DNA of 64,000 bases from an uncultured Collinsella sp. (GTDB lineage: Bacteria > Actinomycetota > Coriobacteriia > Coriobacteriales > Coriobacteriaceae), in NCBI GenBank assembly GCA_902464495.1, contig CABQJK010000002.1:75275-139274 (forward strand), in the 5' to 3' direction. The position numbers were made by a program, and so were the translations under genes. This document shows positions 7,761 to 16,065 of this stretch, one piece after another; position 1 is the first letter of the stretch; every line of letters starts with the position of its first letter. Under the pieces are notes generated by a model. The model did no database searches. It saw only the letters and a program-made list of their open reading frames with translations, and was not told the DNA's origin.

Positions 7761-8450
7761 CTACCCCTCAAACGTAAGCACGCGGGACAGGTCCAGCTCT
7801 TCATAGCTGTCGACAAAGATCTCGCAGTTGGCACGCACCTCGTCGCGCTCCATACGGCCATGCGGGTCATAGATACCCACGCGTTTAAATCCAGCGGCAC
7901 CAGAGCTCTTAAGGCCAAAGACCGCGTCCTCAAACACCCAGGTATGATCGAACTTGCAGCCGCGACGCTCCTCCAAGCGACGCAACGCCAGCTCGTACAC
8001 ATCGGGGAACTGCTTGGAGCGCCCCGCCTCGCCCGTCGTGGTAATAAACTCCATATAGCGATCAAGGCCCGCACCCGCAAGGGCGGACTGCACCAGCTCG
8101 GCCGGCGTGGACGTGGCCACGCACATGGCAATGCCCGCCGCCTTCGCCTGCTCCAAAAATGCCAGAAGACCCTCGCGCGGCGGCACCTTGGAATAGCCAT
8201 CGATGAGAATCTCGCTCAGCTCGCGATACAGCTCCTCACCATCTTTACCAATACCCCACGTGTCATGGTAGGCCTGGCACTCGTCCTCGAGCGAAAGGTG
8301 CTCAAACTGGGCAAAATCGTCGACCGTCACATCAACGCCGTGGCGGCGCAATAACTCGGGCTGGGCATAGGCCCAAACGGGGGTGCTATTAACCAGCGTG
8401 CCGTCGCAATCGAAAATAAAAGCAACGTTGGGGGCGGCGGTCTGGGACAT
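7761..8450 (-). CDS. HAD family phosphatase / beta-phosphoglucomutase-like hydrolase
   Basis: A 229-residue HAD superfamily protein with a cap domain after motif I, like beta-phosphoglucomutase and sugar-phosphate phosphatases. Motif I is FIFDCDGTLVNS (nucleophile Asp and acid Asp), motif II is CVATSTP, and motif IV is WVFEDAVFGLKSS. The ATG at 8450 follows GAAAGG at a good distance; an in-frame TTG seven codons upstream has no such site. It is transcribed divergently from glgB and shares with it a region of strong operator-like repeats, and it leads a two-gene unit with thiamine pyrophosphokinase. The substrate cannot be decided: a sugar phosphate fits the glycogen context, thiamine phosphate fits the downstream partner. 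Confidence 0.8.
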   Translation of the reverse strand: MSQTAAPNVAFIFDCDGTLVNSTPVWAYAQPELLRRHGVDVTVDDFAQFEHLSLEDECQAYHDTWGIGKDGEELYRELSEILIDGYSKVPPREGLLAFLEQAKAAGIAMCVATSTPAELVQSALAGAGLDRYMEFITTTGEAGRSKQFPDVYELALRRLEERRGCKFDHTWVFEDAVFGLKSSGAAGFKRVGIYDPHGRMERDEVRANCEIFVDSYEELDLSRVLTFEG

Positions 8451-8487
8451 AAACGAACCTTTCGATGTCAAATGGTAAACATCCTGC

Positions 8488-8503
8488 TAAAAACGTTTTA
8501 CCA
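8488..8503. promoter_or_regulatory. LacI-type operator-like site (downstream of HAD promoter)
   Basis: taaaaacgttttacca has the central CG and AAAACGTTTT core of LacI-family operators. It would lie about 10-25 bases after the start point of the minus-strand promoter. A further half-site, ggtaaac, is at 8474-8480. Confidence 0.5.
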
Positions 8504-8520
8504 AACGTAAAACTAACAAT

Positions 8521-8549
8521 CTAAAAACCCAAATTGGTAAAACTGTCAA
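8521..8549 (-). promoter_or_regulatory. Candidate promoter of the HAD-thiN unit
   Basis: On the minus strand a perfect -35, TTGACA, is at 8549-8544. A poor -10 (TTTTAG or TTTAGA) follows after 17-18 bases. The -35 lies exactly in the spacer of a 9-bp inverted repeat (8536-8559), so a bound repressor would block it. Confidence 0.5.
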
Positions 8550-8559
8550 GAGTTTTACC
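8536..8559. promoter_or_regulatory. Operator-like inverted repeat ggtaaaact-6-agttttacc
   Basis: A perfect 9-bp inverted repeat with a 6-base spacer in the divergent region between the HAD gene and glgB. The half-site GGTAAAAC is the same as in the site at 18734 in front of the amylase-MalQ fusion gene. The rest of the region (8560-8781) holds no further clear motif; the glgB promoter was not located. Confidence 0.6.
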
Positions 8560-8781
8560 ATCGCAATTCTGTCAGTGGTCTAAACATGGCGCTCACCGAT
8601 TAAAAGCCGCCGCAAAACCACTTTCCTCCATAAAAGTAATGTACAGGTGTTATGGTAGTTTCTGCCGAAAGTTCCACCGAGCACGCGAGGTGGAACGAAT
8701 CATAGAACTATCGCCGTCCCTTCGATTCGTGCAGCCCTGGACCTTTCGCATTTAGTCACCAAGGCAACACGCTGCCGCGTC

Positions 8782-11067
8782 ATGATGGGATCAAACGTGA
8801 GCGATACAAAGCTAAAGCCAACGGCAAAAAAGCCCGCTACCCGCAAGGCCGCTCCGCACGCACCGGAGCTCTCTAAGGACGATGTCTATCTGTTTGGCAT
8901 TGGCATGTGGGAGCGCAGCTGGGAGAAGATGGGCGCGCACCCCGATACGCAGAACCGCACGCGCGGCTGGCGTTTTTGCGTTTGGGCGCCCGATGTAAAG
9001 AGTGTCCACGTTATTGGCGAATTTAACGACTGGGATGAGGAAGCCAACCCGCTGGTGCCCGTGCACACGAGCGCTATCTGGGAAGGCTTTATTCCTGGCG
9101 CCGAGCAGGGTCAGCTCTATAAGTACCTTATCGAGACCAACGAGGGCGAAAAGCTCTACAAGGCCGATCCGTACGCCTTTAAGGCCGAGTGCCCTCCGGG
9201 TACGGCAAGCGTGCTGTGGAGCCTGGACGGCTACAAGTGGAACGACGCCGCGTGGCTCAAGCGCCGCGCCGACCACAATCACATGTCGCAGCCGCTCAAC
9301 ATCTACGAGGTGCACATTGGCTCGTGGAAGCGCCACGGCGACGCGCCGCAGGGCGAGCCGGACGAATACGGCAACTACCCCGGTCCCATGGATCCCTTCC
9401 CCGCGCAGCGCGGCGAGTTCTACACCTACGATGACCTGTCGGTGGAGCTCGTGGACTACGTGCGCGACATGGGCTATACGCATATCGAGGTCATGCCGCT
9501 TATGGAGCATCCCTTCGATGGCTCCTGGGGCTACCAGACGACCGGCTACTACGCCGCCACGTCGCGCTACGGCAACCCGCAGCAACTCATGCACTTTATC
9601 GATGCGTGCCACGAGGCGGGCATCGGCGTGATCATGGACTGGGTGCCCGGCGGTTTTTGTGCCGACTCCCACGGCCTTGCCACCTTTAACGGCCACATGC
9701 TGTTTGAGCACGAGATTCACCCCAACTGGGGCACGCACAAGTTCGACTTCGCCCGCGGCGAGGTCCGCTCTTTCCTGGTCTCCAACGTGCTCTATTGGCT
9801 CGAGAACTTCCACGTGGACGGCATTCGCATGGACGGCGTGTCCAGCATGCTGTACCTCAACTTTGGCATCGACGATCCGGGCCAAAAGAAGTTCAACAAG
9901 TACGGTACCGAGGAGGACCTGGACGCCAGCGCATTTATCCGCCAGGTCAACTGCGCTGTGGAGGCGCACTACCCCGACGTGATGATGATGGCCGAGGAGT
10001 CCACCGCGTGGCCGCTCGTGACCTATCCGCCGCAGGACGGCGGCCTGGGCTTCCACTACAAGTGGGACATGGGCTGGATGAACGACACCCTGCACTACAT
10101 GCAGACCGATTTTCCGTGGCGCCCCGGCAACCACGGCCTGCTGACGTTCTCCATCATGTACGCCTTTACCGAGAACTTTATTTGCCCGTTGAGCCACGAC
10201 GAGGTCGTGCACGGCAAGTGCTCGCTCATCGGCCGCATGCCGGGCGACTGGTGGCGCCAGTTTGCCGGCCTGCGCACGCTGGCCTTCTATCAGATGACGC
10301 ACCCCGGTGCCAAGCTCAACTTCATGGGCAACGAGATCGGCCAGTTTATTGAGTGGCGCTACTACGAGTCCATCCAGTGGTTCCTGACCGAGGAGTACGA
10401 GACCCACAAGCATCATCAGGCGTTTATCAAGGCGCTCAACCACCTGTACACCGCCGAGCCTGCACTCTACGAGCGCGGCTACACCGATGACGGCTTTACC
10501 TGGATCGATGCGGACAACTCCAAGCAGTCCATCGTGAGCTTTGTGCGCCAGGGCGAGGACGTCGACGACGACCTGGTGATCCTGATCAACTTTGACCCGG
10601 CGAGCTACGAGAGCTTCCGCGTGGGCGTGCCGCGCGAGGGTGACTGGGAGGTCATCTTTGATTCCGACCGTCCCGAGTTTGGCGGCAGCGGCTACGCCGG
10701 CGAGGAGCCCTACACCTGCTCGAGCGAGCCCTACCCCTGGAACGGGCAGATGGACTCTATTGAGATTAAGGTGCCCGGCCTGGCAGGCGTGGTGCTTAAG
10801 CGCCGCGGTCCCAGCAGCTACAAGCCGCCGGTGGTTAAGGAGCCCAAGGCTGCGCCCAAGAAGCGCGCGTCCTCGGTGAAGCCCAAGCCTGCGGCTGCTA
10901 AGAAGGCTCCGGTTAAGGCGAAGGCGAAGGCTACGACCGCGACCAAGACCAAGGCTAAGGCTGCCGCAAAGCCCGCTGCTAAGGCCGCAGCCAAGAAGTC
11001 GGCTGCCAAAAAGGCCGTTACCAAGGCCAAGTCTGCTTCTGTTAAGCCGTCTGCCAAGGATGCGTAA
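8782..11067 (+). CDS. glgB: 1,4-alpha-glucan branching enzyme with Lys/Ala-rich C-terminal tail
   Basis: GlgB cuts alpha-1,4 chains and re-attaches them as alpha-1,6 branches in glycogen. After a short basic N-terminus comes a CBM48-like domain (RFCVWAPDVKSVHVIGEFNDW), then the GH13 barrel with catalytic Asp351 (DGIRMDGV), Glu405 (MMMAEEST) and Asp473 (LSHDEVVHGK). The enzyme ends near residue 672. An extra tail of about 87 residues made almost only of K, A, P, T and S (such as KAKAKATTATKTKAKAAAK) follows, which is not part of the family and looks like a histone H1 or AlgP tail. No good ribosome site precedes 8782; a GTG at 8797 after GGGATC is an alternative start. It is the first gene of the glycogen cluster. 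Confidence 0.93.
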   Translation: MMGSNVSDTKLKPTAKKPATRKAAPHAPELSKDDVYLFGIGMWERSWEKMGAHPDTQNRTRGWRFCVWAPDVKSVHVIGEFNDWDEEANPLVPVHTSAIWEGFIPGAEQGQLYKYLIETNEGEKLYKADPYAFKAECPPGTASVLWSLDGYKWNDAAWLKRRADHNHMSQPLNIYEVHIGSWKRHGDAPQGEPDEYGNYPGPMDPFPAQRGEFYTYDDLSVELVDYVRDMGYTHIEVMPLMEHPFDGSWGYQTTGYYAATSRYGNPQQLMHFIDACHEAGIGVIMDWVPGGFCADSHGLATFNGHMLFEHEIHPNWGTHKFDFARGEVRSFLVSNVLYWLENFHVDGIRMDGVSSMLYLNFGIDDPGQKKFNKYGTEEDLDASAFIRQVNCAVEAHYPDVMMMAEESTAWPLVTYPPQDGGLGFHYKWDMGWMNDTLHYMQTDFPWRPGNHGLLTFSIMYAFTENFICPLSHDEVVHGKCSLIGRMPGDWWRQFAGLRTLAFYQMTHPGAKLNFMGNEIGQFIEWRYYESIQWFLTEEYETHKHHQAFIKALNHLYTAEPALYERGYTDDGFTWIDADNSKQSIVSFVRQGEDVDDDLVILINFDPASYESFRVGVPREGDWEVIFDSDRPEFGGSGYAGEEPYTCSSEPYPWNGQMDSIEIKVPGLAGVVLKRRGPSSYKPPVVKEPKAAPKKRASSVKPKPAAAKKAPVKAKAKATTATKTKAKAAAKPAAKAAAKKSAAKKAVTKAKSASVKPSAKDA

Positions 11068-11161
11068 CAAAGCCGTTACAGCTGTTATTACCCGCCCCGA
11101 CGGGGCGTAGGATACAAGTCATAACCGTTCCGGGAGAAACATCCCCGGGGGAAAGGAACGT

Positions 11162-13588
11162 ATGAATAAGATCTTCGACAACAAGCAGGAGTTTACCGAG
11201 CTCTATCGCGATGCCGTCATGAGCATTAGCGGCAAGAGCGTCGAGGCCGCCAGCGACCTCGACCGCTTTAACGCCCTGGCCAAGCTCGTGGCCGAGAAGG
11301 CACGCACCGTTGCCACCAAGAGCGACGCCCGTGTGACCGCCGAGGGCAAGAAGCGCGTGTACTACTTCTCGATCGAGTTTTTGATCGGTCGCCTGCTCGA
11401 CAACTACCTGCTCAACTTTGGCGTGCGCGACATGGTCGCCGAGGCACTCGACGACATGGGCTTCGACCTTTCCGTCATCGAGAACCAGGAGCCCGATCCG
11501 GCCCTGGGCAACGGTGGCCTGGGCCGTCTGGCCGCATGCTTCCTGGATTCCATGGCGGCCGAGGGCATTGCCGGCTACGGCAACGGCATGCGCTACCGCT
11601 ACGGCCTGTTTAAGCAGGAGATCGTCAACGGCAGCCAGGTCGAGGCCACCGACGAGTGGCTCACCCACGGCTATCCCTGGGAGGTCCGTCGTCAGGACAA
11701 GGCCGTGACCATTAAGTTTGGCGGCCACGTCGAGGGCTTTGAGGAGGACGGCCGCACGTTCTACCGCACGGTGGACACGCAGGACATCCTGGCCGTCCCC
11801 TATGACATCCCCGTCGTGGGCTATGCCGGCGAGACCGTCAACAAGCTGCGCGTCTGGGCCGCCGAGCCGGTCGAGGAGCACTTCGATCTGGAGGCCTTCA
11901 ACCGCGGCGACTATGCCCTGGCCGATGCCGAGCGCGCCGAGGCCGAGGCCATCAGCGCCATCCTCTACCCCAACGACGCCGGCGAGCACGGCCGTCTGCT
12001 GCGCCTGAAGCAGGAGTACCTGTTTGTCTCGGCCGGCATCTACAGCCTGCTCGACACCTTTGAGAAGGAGCACGGCGAGAACTGGGAGCTGCTGCCGCAG
12101 TTTGTGGCCATCCACACCAACGACACGCACCCCGCCATGTGCGGCCCCGAGCTCATGCGCATCCTCATCGACGAGAAGAAGCTCGAGTGGGACGACGCCT
12201 GGAACATCGTGACGCAGGTCGTGAGCTACACCAACCACACCATCCTGCCCGAGGCTCTGGAGAAGTGGCCCATCGGCACGTTCTCCAAGCTCCTCCCCCG
12301 CGTGTACCAGATTATCGACGAGATCAGCCGTCGTTGGCACGAGTCGTTCGACACCACGCAGGAGGGCTGGCAGGAGCGTCTGCGCCAGACCGCCATCCTG
12401 TGGGACGGCGAGATTCGCATGGCCAACCTGTCTGTGATCTGCAGCCACAGCGTCAACGGCGTGGCCAAGATCCACTCCGACATCATCAAGAACATCGTGC
12501 TCAAGGACTTCTATGCCCTGACGCCCGAGAAGTTCAATAACAAGACCAACGGCATCTCGCACCGTCGCTTCTTTGCCGAGGCCAACCCCACCTACGCCAA
12601 GCTCGTCACCGAGGCCATTGGCGATGGCTGGCTCAAGGACGCCTTTGAGCTGGAGAAGCTCAAGGAGTTTAAGGACGACACCGAGTTCCTGAAGGCCGTG
12701 GGTGCCTCCAAGCGCGCCAACAAGGAGCGTCTTGCCGCCTATGTTAAGGCCGAGACCGGTCTGGTCATCGACCCCAACACCGTCTTTGATGTTCAGGTGA
12801 AGCGCTTCCACGCCTACAAGCGCCAGCTCATGAACATCATGAAGGTGATGGACATCTACAACCGTCGCATCGCCGATCCCAACTTCCACGTGACGCCGAC
12901 GACCTTCATCTTTAGCGGCAAGGCTGCCTCGAGCTACACCTTTGCCAAGGAGACCATCCGTCTCATTAACTCCGTGGCCGAGGTCATCAACAACGACGCC
13001 CGCGTCAACGAGGTCATGAAGGTCTGCTTTATCCCCAACTTCCGCGTGAGCAACGCCCAGCTCATCTACCCCGCCGCCGAGATCTCGGAGCAGATCTCCA
13101 CGGCCGGCAAGGAGGCCTCGGGCACGTCCAACATGAAGCTCATGATGAACGGCGCCATTACGCTGGGCACCCTCGACGGCGCCAACATCGAGATCGCCGA
13201 TCTGGCCGGCCGCGAGAACGAGGCCATCTTTGGCCTGACCGCCCCCGAGGTCGAGCAGCTCTGGGCGTCGAACAGCTACTTTGCGTGGGATACCCTCAAC
13301 GGCGACCGTGAGCGCCTGGGCCGCGTGATGGACGAGCTCAAGGACAACACCTTTGCGGGTCTTTCGGGCAACTTCGAGAGCATCTACAACGAGCTCATGA
13401 ACAACAACGACCCCGACCTGGTCATGGCCGACTTCCGCAGCTACGTGGATGCATGGGAAAAGCTCACGAACAGCTACGGCGACCAGGAGACCTGGAACCG
13501 CAAGGCCCTGCTCAACACCGCCTCCTCCGGCTGGTTCTCGAGCGACCGCACCATTCGCGAGTACCGCGACGAGATCTGGCACGCGTAA
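11162..13588 (+). CDS. glgP: Glycogen/alpha-glucan phosphorylase
   Basis: An 808-residue GT35 phosphorylase that releases glucose-1-phosphate from the non-reducing ends of glycogen or maltodextrin, using pyridoxal phosphate. The N-terminal part has the family block VYYFSIEFLIGRLLDNYL and ALGNGGLGRLAACFLDS. The PLP lysine is about residue 659 in SGTSNMKLMMNGA. Length is typical. AAAGGA precedes the ATG. The gap to glgB (11068-11161) has a small hairpin, cgccccgacggggcg. Having the degradative phosphorylase inside the synthetic cluster couples storage and mobilisation. Confidence 0.95.
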   Translation: MNKIFDNKQEFTELYRDAVMSISGKSVEAASDLDRFNALAKLVAEKARTVATKSDARVTAEGKKRVYYFSIEFLIGRLLDNYLLNFGVRDMVAEALDDMGFDLSVIENQEPDPALGNGGLGRLAACFLDSMAAEGIAGYGNGMRYRYGLFKQEIVNGSQVEATDEWLTHGYPWEVRRQDKAVTIKFGGHVEGFEEDGRTFYRTVDTQDILAVPYDIPVVGYAGETVNKLRVWAAEPVEEHFDLEAFNRGDYALADAERAEAEAISAILYPNDAGEHGRLLRLKQEYLFVSAGIYSLLDTFEKEHGENWELLPQFVAIHTNDTHPAMCGPELMRILIDEKKLEWDDAWNIVTQVVSYTNHTILPEALEKWPIGTFSKLLPRVYQIIDEISRRWHESFDTTQEGWQERLRQTAILWDGEIRMANLSVICSHSVNGVAKIHSDIIKNIVLKDFYALTPEKFNNKTNGISHRRFFAEANPTYAKLVTEAIGDGWLKDAFELEKLKEFKDDTEFLKAVGASKRANKERLAAYVKAETGLVIDPNTVFDVQVKRFHAYKRQLMNIMKVMDIYNRRIADPNFHVTPTTFIFSGKAASSYTFAKETIRLINSVAEVINNDARVNEVMKVCFIPNFRVSNAQLIYPAAEISEQISTAGKEASGTSNMKLMMNGAITLGTLDGANIEIADLAGRENEAIFGLTAPEVEQLWASNSYFAWDTLNGDRERLGRVMDELKDNTFAGLSGNFESIYNELMNNNDPDLVMADFRSYVDAWEKLTNSYGDQETWNRKALLNTASSGWFSSDRTIREYRDEIWHA

Positions 13589-13623
13589 AGGCGCGCGAGC
13601 TCCCTTTGCCGCACGGCATTACT

Positions 13624-13654
13624 CGACGGGCGCGACCGAGCGCCGCGCCCGTCG
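13624..13654 (+). other. Intercistronic hairpin between glgP and glgC
   Basis: cgacgggcgc at 13624-13633 pairs perfectly with gcgcccgtcg at 13645-13654. No T-run follows. It may stabilise transcript ends or attenuate; a true terminator is unlikely. Confidence 0.45.
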
Positions 13655-13694
13655 CTAATGGGTTTAGGAACATCGATGACAGAAGGAGAAATCG

Positions 13695-14843
13695 ATGAGT
13701 AAGAAAGAATGCATCGCGATGCTCCTCGCAGGAGGACAGGGCAGCCGATTGGGGGCACTCACCCAAAAGATCGCCAAGCCGGCGGTTAGCTTTGGTGGCA
13801 AGTTCCGCATTATCGACTTTTCGCTGTCCAACTGCTCCAACTCGGGCATCGACACGGTGGGCGTTCTGACGCAGTACCGTCCCTACCTGCTGCATGCCTA
13901 TGTGGGCTCCGGCGAGGCATGGGATCTGGACAGCCGCGACGGCGGCGTGTCGATCCTGCCGCCGTACGAGACGCAGACCGGCGGCGCCTGGTATGCGGGC
14001 ACGGCCGACGCCATTACGCAGAACCTCGACTACATCAAGGCCAACGACCCCAAGTACGTCCTGATTCTTTCGGGCGATCACCTGTATCGCATGGACTACC
14101 GCAAGATGCTCAAGACGCACATTGAGAACAACGCCGACCTCACGGTGAGCGTTATGCCCGTGCCGTGGGAGGAGGCCAGCCGCTTTGGCATCCTGACCAC
14201 CGACCCCGAGGACGGCCGCATCACCAAGTTCACCGAGAAGCCCGAGAAGCCCGATTCGAACCTCGCTTCCATGGGCATCTACATCTTCTCGGCCGACGTG
14301 CTGATTGAGGCGCTCGAGGAGGACGCTCTGGACCAGCGCTCGAGCCACGACTTCGGCAAGGACATCATCCCCAAGCTGCTCGGCGAGAACAAGCGCCTGT
14401 ACAGCTACGAGTTCCACGGCTTTTGGAAGGACGTCGGCACCATCGCCAGCTTCCACGAGACCTCGATGGACCTGCTGGGCAACAACCCCGAGTTCGATCT
14501 GTTTGACAAGAACTTCCCCATCATGTCCAACATCACCACGCGTCCGCCGCACTACATTGGCCCGGACGGCCGCCTGGACGACTGCCTGGTCTCCAACGGC
14601 TGCAAGATCTACGGCACCGCTCGTCACTCGATCCTTTCGACCGATGTCATCATCGAGGAGCGAGCCGTGGTCGAGGACTCCGTGCTGCTGCCGGGTGCGC
14701 ACGTTAAGAGCGGCGCGCACATCTGCCGCGCTATTTTGGGCGAGAACTCCACGGTCGAAGAGGGCGTGAAGCTCGGCTCTGTCGATACCACCAAGGATAC
14801 GGCCGTCGTTGGAAATGACGTCGTTATCGGGAAGGGGGAATGA
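13695..14843 (+). CDS. glgC: Glucose-1-phosphate adenylyltransferase, catalytic subunit
   Basis: A 382-residue enzyme making ADP-glucose from glucose-1-phosphate and ATP, the committed step of glycogen synthesis. The N-terminal nucleotidyltransferase domain has the signature [22 protein letters not shown], in part at residues 10-19, then [10 protein letters not shown] and [10 protein letters not shown]. The C-terminal left-handed beta-helix carries hexapeptide repeats ([17 protein letters not shown]). AAGGAG lies six to seven bases before the ATG. Its stop lies four bases before the glgD start, and glgD's ribosome site is inside its 3' end. The pair GlgC/GlgD is expected to form a hetero-oligomer. 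Confidence 0.94.
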   Translation: MSKKECIAMLLAGGQGSRLGALTQKIAKPAVSFGGKFRIIDFSLSNCSNSGIDTVGVLTQYRPYLLHAYVGSGEAWDLDSRDGGVSILPPYETQTGGAWYAGTADAITQNLDYIKANDPKYVLILSGDHLYRMDYRKMLKTHIENNADLTVSVMPVPWEEASRFGILTTDPEDGRITKFTEKPEKPDSNLASMGIYIFSADVLIEALEEDALDQRSSHDFGKDIIPKLLGENKRLYSYEFHGFWKDVGTIASFHETSMDLLGNNPEFDLFDKNFPIMSNITTRPPHYIGPDGRLDDCLVSNGCKIYGTARHSILSTDVIIEERAVVEDSVLLPGAHVKSGAHICRAILGENSTVEEGVKLGSVDTTKDTAVVGNDVVIGKGE

Positions 14844-14847
14844 TCCG

Positions 14848-15975
14848 ATGATCAATCGCAAGGCCATCGGTTATATCACCGCTAACTACTCTTCGTCTTA
14901 CGGCAGTGTCCTGCTCAAGGACCGCCCCATCGCGTCCGTTCCGTTTTTGGGCCGCTACCGCCTGATCGACTTTCCGCTGTCCAACATGATGAACGCCGGC
15001 ATCAAGACCGTCGGCGTCGTCATGCCGGGTAACTACCGTTCGCTGATCGACCACGTGGGCTCGGGTAAGGACTGGGGCCTGGACCGCAAGAAGGGCGGCC
15101 TGTTCATGGTGCCCGGCAACGCGTATGGCACCACCAAGGGCGGCATGCGCTTCCTGCTGCGCGACATCATCTCCAACAAGACGCTGTTCCAGCGCTCGGA
15201 GAAGCCCTATGTTGTGATGATGGGCACCAACATCATCTTTAACATGGACCTCAACACCATCATCGAGGCGCACGAGAACTCCGGTGCCCAGATGACCGTG
15301 GTGTACTGCAAGGCCACGCGCAACGTCGATGACGAGACCAAGCTCGAGATTAACGAGAACGGCCGCCTGACGGGCGTGAGCGCCGGCGTCGCGTACGGCG
15401 ACAACGCCTCCATGGACTGCTGCATTGTCAACCGCGAGACGCTGCTCGAGATCATCGATCACTACCAGGCCGCCGACTATCTGGACCTGCTCGAGGCACT
15501 CCAAGGCGACTTTGGCAACATCGACGTGTGCAGCTACGAGTACAAGGGCGAAGTCGTGGGCGTGTTTAGCGAGAAGTCGCTGTATCGCCGCAGCATGGAC
15601 CTGCTCGACCAGACCGTTGCCGACCAGCTCTTTGACCCCGAGCGCCCGATCCTGACCAAGGCCCACGACGTGCCGCCTTCGCGCTATGCGACCGGCAGCC
15701 ACGCGTGCAACTCGATCATCTCGGCCGGTTGCATCATCAAGGGCACCGTGCGCAACTCGATCCTGTCGCGCGGCGTCGTGGTCGAGGAAGGCGCTTCGGT
15801 GACCAACTCGATCATCAACCAGAGCTGCATCATAAAGAGCGGCGCCCGCGTTGAGAATGCCATCCTAGACAAGAACAACGTGGTTCCCACCAACACCGAG
15901 CTTCGCGGCACGCCCGAGAACATCTTGGTGCTGGGCAAGGCTCCGTTAACTTCCGACACCACCATCGTACGTTAA
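14848..15975 (+). CDS. glgD: Glucose-1-phosphate adenylyltransferase subunit GlgD
   Basis: A 375-residue GlgC-like protein. It keeps the Rossmann domain and C-terminal beta-helix but lacks the GGQGSRL nucleotide motif at its N-terminus (it has INRKAIGYITANYSSSYGSV), the mark of the non-catalytic or weakly catalytic GlgD subunit known from Firmicutes and Coriobacteriia. It raises the activity of GlgC. The ATG at 14848 follows GAAGGGGG with a seven-base gap; an in-frame ATG 13 codons upstream lies inside glgC and is unlikely. Four bases separate it from glgC. Confidence 0.9.
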   Translation: MINRKAIGYITANYSSSYGSVLLKDRPIASVPFLGRYRLIDFPLSNMMNAGIKTVGVVMPGNYRSLIDHVGSGKDWGLDRKKGGLFMVPGNAYGTTKGGMRFLLRDIISNKTLFQRSEKPYVVMMGTNIIFNMDLNTIIEAHENSGAQMTVVYCKATRNVDDETKLEINENGRLTGVSAGVAYGDNASMDCCIVNRETLLEIIDHYQAADYLDLLEALQGDFGNIDVCSYEYKGEVVGVFSEKSLYRRSMDLLDQTVADQLFDPERPILTKAHDVPPSRYATGSHACNSIISAGCIIKGTVRNSILSRGVVVEEGASVTNSIINQSCIIKSGARVENAILDKNNVVPTNTELRGTPENILVLGKAPLTSDTTIVR

Positions 15976-16007
15976 CGTTGGCACCGCAACATCGCTCGTA
16001 ACATGTA

Positions 16008-16041
16008 GAATAGCCGCCCGGTTTGTGCCAGGCGGCTATTC
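16008..16041 (+). other. Strong hairpin between glgD and glgA
   Basis: gaatagccgcc at 16008-16018 pairs perfectly with ggcggctattc at 16031-16041 around a 12-base loop. No T-run follows, and it ends 24 bases before the glgA start, so it could protect the message or affect glgA translation rather than end transcription. Confidence 0.5.
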
Positions 16042-16065
16042 TCGAATAGCAACATGGGAGACAAT

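Noticed and set aside
8812..13582. Open frames of 752 and 846 codons on the strand opposite glgB and glgP
   Set aside because: They are antisense to complete, well-conserved enzymes, have no family motifs, and arise from the strong third-position GC bias.
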